The notes below the pieces were generated by a model that ran no database searches, was not told where the DNA came from, and saw only the letters and a list, made by a program, of their open reading frames with translations. This document shows positions 1 to 5,842 of a stretch of DNA of 5,842 nucleotides, in pieces; within the stretch, counting starts at the first letter, position 1; each line of letters begins with the position of its first letter. Source of the stretch: an uncultured Oxalobacteraceae bacterium. GTDB taxonomy: Bacteria > Pseudomonadota > Gammaproteobacteria > Burkholderiales > Burkholderiaceae. The stretch covers positions 1 to 5,842 of the forward strand of contig CAMLDH010000257.1 in the NCBI GenBank assembly GCA_946478765.1, in the 5' to 3' direction. A program made the translations under genes and the position numbers.

Positions 1-1
1 T

Positions 2-265
2 GTGCGGAAGGGGGCCGAAAAAGTCGCCGACCCGCGCAAGGGCCACGTCGGCATGTTCCCGTCGGAGCCGCAGGAAAACATCCTCTACTTCGTGGAAAAG
101 TTCTCGCCGAAGCTCGAGCCATGGCAGCGCGAGCTCGTCCGCATCGTTCGCAAGCTCGCGCAGTACTTTCATCCGCAGGCGCAGACGAAGGTGATGAACG
201 AAGGCTGGGCCACGTTCTGGGTTAATTCCGATTCCACGGCCCAGTCAAAGCCCTGCACATCCTGA
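2..265 (+). CDS. SpoVR/YcgB-family protein, internal fragment
   Basis: Partial at the left edge and broken on the right. The reading frame matches the conserved core of the SpoVR family (B. subtilis stage V sporulation protein R; E. coli YcgB). Visible family motifs are KGAEKVADPRKGHVGMFP (residues 3-20), EPQENILYF (22-30), EPWQRELVRIVRK (39-51) and MNEGWATFW (65-73). In relatives the last motif continues with His and a few hundred more residues. Here similarity stops at Trp73 (base 220), and the following 14 residues to the TGA at 263-265 are lptD read on the wrong strand. The GTG at base 2 is only the first codon in the window, not a real start. Of the 72 codons from residue 2 to 73, 63 end in G or C, more than in the adjoining lptD. 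In non-sporulating proteobacteria the gene usually sits with yeaG (prkA) and yeaH and its biochemical role is unclear. The family call is firm; the gene as present cannot encode a complete protein. Confidence 0.85.
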   Translation: MRKGAEKVADPRKGHVGMFPSEPQENILYFVEKFSPKLEPWQRELVRIVRKLAQYFHPQAQTKVMNEGWATFWVNSDSTAQSKPCTS

Positions 266-1407
266 CGGCCCGCCAGGAATGTCAATTGTGGCAAACGATC
301 GTACGGGCGGGCGATCGGCGCCGCCGGATCCTGCAGCACCTGGTAATTCGATGCGCGCACGTCGGCGCTCCAGTACGTGCTCGCATAATTGAGGTTAGCA
401 TCGCGCAACAACAAGCGTTGCGAGCTGGTCGTGATGGTGCGCGAAAAATCGCTCGGATAGTCGTCATCCGAGGCAGCATTGATATTCCATGCCCCCGACA
501 ATCCGGGCGCCAGCGCTTGCGTATGCGTCGACGCGATCGCATAGCGGGTGGTCTTGGTCTGCTGGTCGTTGGGCAGGAATTCAAGCCGCGTTTCGCCGGA
601 ATACGTCTCGCTCAGATAACGCCCGTCCGCGCCGATTTGCAAGCCGCGGCGCGTAATGATATTCGGATACAGCGTCAAGTCGCGGTTGGGCGCGATGTTG
701 AAATAATAGGGCACCGTGATTTCGAGGCCGCCCTTGTTGGTCGTGCCCATCGACGGCGGCAGCACGCCCGATTTGCGCGCATCCGACAAGGGGAAAGACA
801 TTGCCGGCGTGCCCAGAATCGGCACGCCCTTGAAATACACGATCGTCCTGGAAGCGGTACCGACGTCGCGCCCGGTATCGAGGTGCAGCGTATCCGATTT
901 CAGGTACCAATCCGGGTCCGGCCCTTCGCACGTGCTATAGGTGCCATCGCTCACCAGCGCGCGGTCTTGCGCTTCGAAATCGATGCGCTCGGCCTGGCCC
1001 TGCGCATTGTTGCGCTCCAGGCGGTAAGTCGGATGCGATACATACCCTTGTCCGGCATCCAGCTTCAGCCGCAACGCATCGCCGGTATAGCGGTCGCCGA
1101 AGCGCTGCATGCGGATATGGCCGACAGCATCCACCTCATCCTCGGCGACGCGATAGGTCGCCTTGTCGGCATGGACCGTGGTGTCGCCGCGTGTGATTTC
1201 GACATCCCGCTCCATCACGATTTCACGATCAGGGCGGCCGCTCATCTGCTCGGCGCGGATGGTCGCCGGGAGGTCCTTGTCGTCGCTTTTGGCCGGGGTT
1301 GCCGCTTCCTGCGCGAACACCAGCGGCGGCACGGACGTGACGGCGACCACGGCGGTCATCACGTGAAGCAATCGTTGTGATTTGGGAAATGCTGAAAACC
1401 AAGTCAT
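169..1407 (-). CDS. lptD: LPS-assembly protein LptD, C-terminally truncated by the junction
   Basis: LptD, with the lipoprotein LptE, forms the outer-membrane translocon that inserts lipopolysaccharide into the outer leaflet. Residues 1-32 look like a signal peptide: basic stretch KSQR, hydrophobic VMTAVVAVTSVPPLVFA, probable cleavage after VFA. Residues about 48-145 match the periplasmic OstA/LptA-like beta-jellyroll that receives LPS from LptA. The family's conserved Cys lies in TCEGPDPDWYL (Cys160), followed by the start of the barrel with VPYYFNIAPNRDLTLYPNI (231-249) and RRGLQIGADGRYL (253-265). Authentic sequence ends near Thr396, about half the usual length of roughly 750-800 residues. 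The final 16 residues to the stop at 171-169 are antisense spoVR. Most barrel strands and the C-terminal Cys pair that bonds with the N-terminal Cys are missing, so the product could not be functional. The start is ATG 1407-1405, with an in-frame TAA 15 bases upstream and only a weak ribosome-binding site. It is divergent from amgK; surA and pdxA, which often follow lptD, are absent. Confidence 0.9.
   Translation of the reverse strand: MTWFSAFPKSQRLLHVMTAVVAVTSVPPLVFAQEAATPAKSDDKDLPATIRAEQMSGRPDREIVMERDVEITRGDTTVHADKATYRVAEDEVDAVGHIRMQRFGDRYTGDALRLKLDAGQGYVSHPTYRLERNNAQGQAERIDFEAQDRALVSDGTYSTCEGPDPDWYLKSDTLHLDTGRDVGTASRTIVYFKGVPILGTPAMSFPLSDARKSGVLPPSMGTTNKGGLEITVPYYFNIAPNRDLTLYPNIITRRGLQIGADGRYLSETYSGETRLEFLPNDQQTKTTRYAIASTHTQALAPGLSGAWNINAASDDDYPSDFSRTITTSSQRLLLRDANLNYASTYWSADVRASNYQVLQDPAAPIARPYDRLPQLTFLAGRQDVQGFDWAVESELTQNVAQPSFITFVCACG
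217..223. other. Junction between spoVR and lptD fragments
   Basis: SpoVR similarity on the + strand ends exactly with the TGG codon at 218-220. The family's next residue, His, would need CAC or CAT, but base 221 is G. LptD similarity on the - strand reaches at least Leu395 (bases 224-222) and perhaps Thr396 (221-219). The two coding regions therefore meet within about three bases, tail to tail, each interrupted mid-domain. No target-site duplication, insertion-sequence end or long homology is visible at the join. At most a few shared bases (GG or GGT) could be microhomology. This is what an assembly or ligation chimera, or an illegitimate recombination breakpoint, looks like. Confidence 0.75.
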
Positions 1408-1472
1408 GAAAAGATGGGTTTAGGCATCGTTGCTAACAGCATAAGCAGGCGATTTTTTAAGATTAATCCCTT

Positions 1473-1498
1473 ATTATAGGGGACTTCACCCCATTCAA
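1473..1498 (-). promoter_or_regulatory. Possible lptD promoter
   Basis: On the - strand a perfect TATAAT lies at 1478-1473, about 65 bases before the lptD start. The best -35-like hexamer, TTGAAT at 1498-1493, matches 4 of 6 positions but leaves a spacer of only 14 bases, shorter than the usual 16-18. No clear sigma-E type promoter, known to drive lptD in E. coli, was recognised. The call rests mainly on the -10 match and its position. Confidence 0.3.
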
Positions 1499-1508
1499 CC
1501 CGTTTGTC

Positions 1509-1512
1509 CAGG
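1509..1512 (+). promoter_or_regulatory. Ribosome-binding site deciding the amgK start
   Basis: CAGG at 1509-1512 lies six bases before ATG 1519. The same frame is open further up to a TTG at 1504, but that codon precedes the CAGG and has no ribosome-binding sequence of its own, so ATG 1519 is preferred. The match to the Shine-Dalgarno consensus is short. Confidence 0.4.
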
Positions 1513-1518
1513 TCGTTC

Positions 1519-2544
<1,026 letters not shown>

Positions 2545-2562
2545 TTTCAACGGATCAGCACA

Positions 2563-3282
2563 ATGAAAGCAATGATCTTCGCCGCCGGACGCGGCGAGCG
2601 GATGCGCCCGCTGACCGACACCTGCCCCAAGCCGTTGTTGAAGGTGCGCGGCCGGCCGCTGATCGCGTGGCATATCGTCAATCTGGTGCGCGCGGGGATC
2701 ACCGACATCGTGATCAATCACGCGCACCTCGGCCAGATGATCGAAGACACGTTGGGGGACGGCAGCAAATTCGGCGCGCGCATCCGTTACTCTGCCGAAG
2801 GCACGGCACTGGAAACCGCCGGCGGCATCGCAAAGGCGCGCCATCTGCTCGACGACCAGCCGTTCGTTGCCGTCGCCGGCGATATCTATTGCCCGCATTT
2901 CGATTTCGAGCAGGTAAAAACCGTGCTCGAAGACAATGACATGTGGGGCAATCCGCACCCGGCCGACGCGCGCGATGTGGCCTGGCTCTATCTCGTGAAA
3001 AACCCGCCGCATCATCCGCAAGGCGATTTCGCATTGAACAGTTTTTCGATTGCCAATGAAGGCGAACCGCGCCATACCTTCTCCGGCATCGGCGTATATC
3101 GCCCCGAAATTTTCGATTCGGTTACGCCCGGCACATCGGCCAAGCTGGCGCCGCTGCTGCGCGAATACGCAACGCGCGGCCAGGTCGGCGGCGAACTGTA
3201 CCGCGGCGACTGGACCGATGTCGGCACCGTCGAACGCCTGGCGCAACTCAATGCGCCGCTGACACAAGGAGCACGACCATGA
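2563..3282 (+). CDS. murU: N-acetylmuramate alpha-1-phosphate uridylyltransferase MurU
   Basis: MurU couples MurNAc alpha-1-phosphate with UTP to give UDP-MurNAc, completing the salvage bypass of MurA/MurB. The 239-residue product is a single nucleotidyltransferase (GT-A fold) domain. The signature AAGRGERMRPLT (7-18) with PKPLL (22-26) binds the nucleotide phosphates. Further on are INHAHLGQMIEDTLGDGSKF (51-70), EGTALETAGGI (79-89), the metal-binding Asp107 in VAGDIY, and the C-terminal LYRGDWTDVGTVERL (212-226). Close relatives, as I recall them, carry Asn before that GD (VNGD); here it is Ala105. It lacks the extra C-terminal domain of GlmU and is shorter than RmlA or GalU. Generic annotations would read 'nucleotidyltransferase' or 'mannose-1-phosphate guanylyltransferase'; the amgK partner upstream argues for MurU. 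The start ATG 2563 has only a weak GGA (2552-2554) ahead of it. The last codon and stop overlap the pepP start. Confidence 0.87.
   Translation: MKAMIFAAGRGERMRPLTDTCPKPLLKVRGRPLIAWHIVNLVRAGITDIVINHAHLGQMIEDTLGDGSKFGARIRYSAEGTALETAGGIAKARHLLDDQPFVAVAGDIYCPHFDFEQVKTVLEDNDMWGNPHPADARDVAWLYLVKNPPHHPQGDFALNSFSIANEGEPRHTFSGIGVYRPEIFDSVTPGTSAKLAPLLREYATRGQVGGELYRGDWTDVGTVERLAQLNAPLTQGARP
3266..3271 (+). promoter_or_regulatory. Strong ribosome-binding site for pepP inside murU
   Basis: AAGGAG at 3266-3271 lies seven bases before ATG 3279, within the last codons of murU. Together with the ATGA overlap it fixes the pepP start and points to translational coupling of the two genes. Confidence 0.75.
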
Positions 3283-4631
3283 GTGCATATGCGGCACGAC
3301 GCGCAGCGCTGATCGCACAGATGCAGGCCAAGGGCGGTGGCGTGGCCATCATCCCGACTGCACCGGAAGCCAGACGCAATAGCGATTCCGATTATCCGTA
3401 CCGGCACGACAGTTATTTTTACTATTTATCCGGCTTCACCGAGCCGGAAGCGGTGATCGTGCTGGTCGCCGGCAATCTCGTCACGGGCAAGACCGCGCAG
3501 ACGATCCTGTTTTGCCGCGAAAAAAACATGGAACGCGAAATCTGGGACGGCTTCCGTTACGGTCCGCAAGCAGCGCGCGACGCCTTCGGGTTCGATGCGG
3601 CGTTTCCGATCGACGCGCTGGATGCCGAGATGCCGAAGCTGATGGCGGACATGCCGGCGCTGTTTTACGCGCTCGGCAGCGACAGCAAGCTCGATGCGCA
3701 AGTGCAAACGTGGCTGCAAGCGGTACGCAGGCAAAACCGCGCCGGCGTCACTGCGCCCACCGTCCTGCACGATGCGCACGCGCTGCTCGATGAAATGCGC
3801 CTGTTCAAGGATGCCGATGAAATCGCCGCCATGAAGCGCGCCGGCGCGATCTCTGCCGCAGCGCATGCACGCGCCATGCGCGCGTCGCGCCCCGGCTTGC
3901 ACGAGTATCAGATCGAAGCGGAGTTGTTGCATGAATTCCGCAGGAACGGGTCCGACTTCCCTGCGTATACCTCGATCGTCGCTGCCGGCGCCAATGCGTG
4001 CGTGCTGCATTACCGCGCCGGCAATACGATACTGAAGGAAGGCGATCTGGTGCTGATCGATGCCGGTTGCGAATTCGACAGCTATGCGTCCGACATCACG
4101 CGCACCTACCCGGCCAACGGCAAGTTCAGCGCGCCACAAAAGACGTTGTACGAAATCGTGCTGGCGGCACAAGCTGCCGCGATCGAGGCAACCGGGCCGG
4201 GCAGGCGCTTCATCGACGGCCATGACGCTGCGGTGCGTGTGCTGGCGCAAGGCATGCTCGATACCGGCCTGCTCGACCGGAACAAGGTCGGCACCCTGGA
4301 CGACGTGATTGCCAAAGGCGATTACCGGCAGTTTTACATGCATCGCACCGGGCACTGGATCGGCATGGATGTGCATGACGTCGGCGAGTACCGCGAATTG
4401 AACGAGGTGTCGTCGGGACCTGAAAAGCCGTGGCGCATACTGCGGCCCGGCATGGCGCTGACGGTGGAGCCGGGCATCTACGTGCGCCCCGCGCCCGGCG
4501 TGCCGGAACAGTACTGGAACATCGGCATCCGCATCGAAGACGACGTGCTGATTACCGAAGACGGCTGCGATGTGCTCAGCCGCGATGCACCGAAGACGGT
4601 GGCCGGCATCGAAACACTGATGAAGCGTTAG
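3279..4631 (+). CDS. pepP: Xaa-Pro aminopeptidase P (PepP)
   Basis: This dinuclear metal (usually Mn) peptidase of family M24B removes an N-terminal residue followed by proline from peptides in the cytoplasm. The 450-residue product is near the usual length (E. coli 441). The N-terminal aminopeptidase-P domain spans about residues 1-140, with YRHDSYFYYLSGF (41-53) typical. The pita-bread catalytic domain spans about 175-440. Predicted metal ligands, by pattern with E. coli PepP, are Asp261 (LIDAGCE), Asp272 (SDITRTYP), His359 (RTGHWIG), Glu397 (TVEPGIY) and Glu420 (GIRIEDD). Supporting active-site residues His244 (VLHYRAGN), His366 (DVHDVG) and Arg418 are also present, so the enzyme should be active. 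The start ATG 3279 overlaps the murU stop by four bases and has a strong ribosome-binding site. It is the last gene of the compact amgK-murU-pepP cluster before a repeat-bearing gap. As in E. coli, ubiH lies downstream. Confidence 0.94.
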   Translation: MSAYAARRAALIAQMQAKGGGVAIIPTAPEARRNSDSDYPYRHDSYFYYLSGFTEPEAVIVLVAGNLVTGKTAQTILFCREKNMEREIWDGFRYGPQAARDAFGFDAAFPIDALDAEMPKLMADMPALFYALGSDSKLDAQVQTWLQAVRRQNRAGVTAPTVLHDAHALLDEMRLFKDADEIAAMKRAGAISAAAHARAMRASRPGLHEYQIEAELLHEFRRNGSDFPAYTSIVAAGANACVLHYRAGNTILKEGDLVLIDAGCEFDSYASDITRTYPANGKFSAPQKTLYEIVLAAQAAAIEATGPGRRFIDGHDAAVRVLAQGMLDTGLLDRNKVGTLDDVIAKGDYRQFYMHRTGHWIGMDVHDVGEYRELNEVSSGPEKPWRILRPGMALTVEPGIYVRPAPGVPEQYWNIGIRIEDDVLITEDGCDVLSRDAPKTVAGIETLMKR

Positions 4632-4643
4632 TATGTCGGACAG

Positions 4644-4704
4644 GTAGGGCGCATCGTGATGCGCCGGATGTTTCAACCATGCGGCGCATCACGATGCGCC
4701 CTAC
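4644..4704. repeat. Inverted pair of REP-like palindromes (REPIN/BIME-like)
   Basis: Two 23-base arms, 4644-4666 and 4682-4704, are perfect reverse complements separated by 15 bases. Each arm starts from its outer side with GTAG, followed by its own small hairpin: GGCGCATC, a two-base loop, then GATGCGCC. Each arm can fold alone, or both can pair into one long stem; three more pairs (ATG/CAT) continue inside after one mismatch. GTAG plus a GC-rich hairpin is the hallmark of REP elements mobilised by RAYT (TnpA-REP) transposases, and an inverted pair is the REPIN or BIME arrangement. No RAYT gene is present here. There is no following T-run, so it is not a canonical intrinsic terminator, though such structures can stabilise upstream mRNA or attenuate read-through. 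Family membership needs other genomic copies. Confidence 0.8.
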
Positions 4705-4730
4705 AAATTCAGCAACCTGTTTACACCTCA

Positions 4731-5842
4731 ATGACAATTGACTTCGATATCGCAATCTGCGGCGCCGGACCGGTCGGTCTTGCGCTGGCGGCGATGCTCG
4801 TCAAGCGCGGCGCCGAACCGGCACGCATCGCACTGGTCGATGCGAAGGCGCTGGAACAAGCCGCGCAAGATCCGCGCTCGATCGCATTGTCGTACGGCAG
4901 CGGGCAAATCCTGCAGGATATCGGTGCGTGGCCGATCGCCGCCAGCGCGATCCATCAAATCCATGTATCGCGCCGCGGCCATTTCGGACGCACGCTGATC
5001 GATCGCGAAGAATACGCATTGCCGGCGCTCGGTTACGTGACGCGCTACGGCGCGCTGGTCACGTCGCTGGCGGCAATCACGTCCGGCATTGGCGTAACCA
5101 CTGTGCGCCCGGCACAAGCGGCATCCACCACGGAGCGCGATACCCATGTCGAATTGCAACTGGCCGATGGCAGGAAATTCACGACCAGTATCCTGGTGCA
5201 AGCCGAAGGCGGCGTGTTCTCCGACCAGAGCGCCAAATCGCTGCGGCGCGCTTACGACCAGACCGCGCTGGTGGCGCAGGTGCGCACCAGCGCGCCCATT
5301 GCCCATCGCGCATTCGAGCGGTTTACCGATGAAGGGCCGCTCGCCTTATTGCCGCAGGACGACGGCTATGCATTGGTGTGGTGCGCACGGCCGGCCAGCG
5401 TCGAAAAACTCGTCGCGCTCTCCGATGCGGCATTTTTGACAGCGCTGGAAAGCGCGTTCGGCACGCGCCTGGGCCGCTTCCTCAGCGTGTCGCAACGCAA
5501 TGCCTACCCGCTGGGATTGAACGCGCATCCCGCGACCTCGGCCAGGACGGTTGCGATCGGCAATGCGGCGCAAACCCTGCATCCGGTCGCAGGCCAAGGG
5601 CTCAACCTCGGCTTGCGCGACGCGATCGTACTGGCACGGCTGCTGGCGCAAGAGGCGACGCCTGCGATGCTGGCGCATTTTGCGCGCGTGCGCCAATCCG
5701 ACCGCAGTCTCACCATCAGCTTGACCGATGCGATGGCGCGCGTGTTTGCCAGCGCGCCGGACGGTGCTTTTTCGCAAACCGTGCTCGGACTTTCACTGGG
5801 CATCGTCGATGCATTCAAGCCGGCCAAGCGTCTGCTGGCGGA
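4731..5842 (+). CDS. ubiH: UbiH/UbiF/COQ6-family FAD monooxygenase, 3' end beyond window
   Basis: This flavin-dependent aromatic hydroxylase of ubiquinone biosynthesis most likely hydroxylates a 2-polyprenylphenol ring intermediate, in the cytoplasm or loosely at the inner membrane. The frame is open for 370 residues to the window edge with no stop; E. coli UbiH has 392, so only a short tail should be missing. The N-terminal Rossmann motif is DIAICGAGPVGLALA (6-20). The DPRSIALS motif (47-54) and the substrate-domain stretch AFERFTDEGPLALLP (194-208) fit the family. The second FAD-binding motif, GNAAQTLHPVAGQGLNLGLRDA (277-298), is the UbiH/COQ6 signature. The start ATG 4731 lies 26 bases after the repeat and has no clear Shine-Dalgarno sequence. 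It fits pepP-ubiH synteny, which favours UbiH over the paralogues UbiF, UbiI/VisC or UbiM, although regiospecificity cannot be read from sequence alone. It may be read through from pepP or have its own promoter; none was recognised in the 99-base gap. Confidence 0.88.
   Translation, partial: MTIDFDIAICGAGPVGLALAAMLVKRGAEPARIALVDAKALEQAAQDPRSIALSYGSGQILQDIGAWPIAASAIHQIHVSRRGHFGRTLIDREEYALPALGYVTRYGALVTSLAAITSGIGVTTVRPAQAASTTERDTHVELQLADGRKFTTSILVQAEGGVFSDQSAKSLRRAYDQTALVAQVRTSAPIAHRAFERFTDEGPLALLPQDDGYALVWCARPASVEKLVALSDAAFLTALESAFGTRLGRFLSVSQRNAYPLGLNAHPATSARTVAIGNAAQTLHPVAGQGLNLGLRDAIVLARLLAQEATPAMLAHFARVRQSDRSLTISLTDAMARVFASAPDGAFSQTVLGLSLGIVDAFKPAKRLLA

Larger units (their letters stand above)
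1408..1518. promoter_or_regulatory. Divergent lptD/amgK intergenic region
   Basis: These 111 bases separate two head-to-head genes and must hold the start signals for both. The stretch 1451-1478 is markedly AT-rich against its surroundings, as expected of promoter DNA. TATTAT at 1472-1477 could serve as a + strand -10 for amgK, but I see no good -35 the right distance upstream. A short GGGG/CCCC inverted repeat (1479-1482 and 1489-1492, six-base loop) lies between this and amgK and would fall in or near the amgK leader. No recognisable operator or riboswitch was seen. Confidence 0.45.

Noticed and set aside
169..265. Deliberate fusion or overlapping convergent gene pair of spoVR and lptD
   Set aside because: The 14 and 16 terminal residues of the two frames are each other's antisense with no family similarity, so the overlap is accidental to the join.
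286..1380. Open frame of 364 codons on the + strand opposite lptD
   Set aside because: It is antisense to well-conserved LptD sequence, has Arg/Ile-rich low-quality composition and no known motif.
3426..4676. Open frame of 416 codons on the - strand opposite pepP
   Set aside because: It is antisense to pepP, whose metal ligands are all present, and its composition is typical of a shadow frame. Its apparent start region includes the inverted repeat.
4644..4710. Inverted repeat as a rho-independent terminator for pepP
   Set aside because: No T-run follows either arm on either strand. The GTAG-led double-hairpin layout fits a REP pair better, though some attenuation is possible.
4728..5306. 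Open frame of 192 codons on the - strand within the ubiH region
   Set aside because: The + strand frame from 4731 carries both FAD-binding signatures of the UbiH family and stays open to the window edge, so the - strand frame is a shadow.

Overview
The window reads as a stretch of a Gram-negative betaproteobacterial chromosome. The protein sequences and the gene order resemble Burkholderiales, possibly Oxalobacteraceae such as Herminiimonas, Herbaspirillum or Collimonas. That placement is from memory of protein families, not from a search. Coding is dense with moderately high GC. I see no RNA gene, CRISPR array, transposase or phage gene.

Layout. Bases 1 to about 220 (+) are an internal piece of a SpoVR/YcgB-family protein, cut by the window edge on the left and by an abrupt junction on the right. 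From about 220 to 1407 (-) lies the N-terminal half of lptD, the outer-membrane LPS-insertion protein. It is cut at the same junction, so two unrelated genes meet inside both reading frames. A 111-base divergent intergenic region (1408-1518) follows. Next on the + strand come amgK (1519-2544), murU (2563-3282) and pepP (3279-4631). A 99-base gap then carries a near-perfect inverted pair of REP-like palindromes (4644-4704). After it a UbiH-family FAD monooxygenase gene starts at 4731 and runs off the right edge.

How the genes work together. AmgK (anomeric sugar kinase) and MurU (nucleotidyltransferase) make UDP-MurNAc from recycled MurNAc, a salvage route that bypasses de novo synthesis. They sit head to head with lptD, so two envelope-building functions share one intergenic region. 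PepP (aminopeptidase P) is tied to murU by a four-base ATGA overlap. The pepP-ubiH adjacency is also known from E. coli and links to ubiquinone biosynthesis. From lptD rightwards the order looks like ordinary, genuine synteny.

The striking anomaly is the spoVR/lptD junction near base 220, which is either an assembly or cloning chimera or a real rearrangement. Because lptD is normally essential and would lose most of its barrel, I favour an artefact. The other structure of note is the REPIN-like repeat between pepP and ubiH. I found no convincing undescribed multi-gene system.
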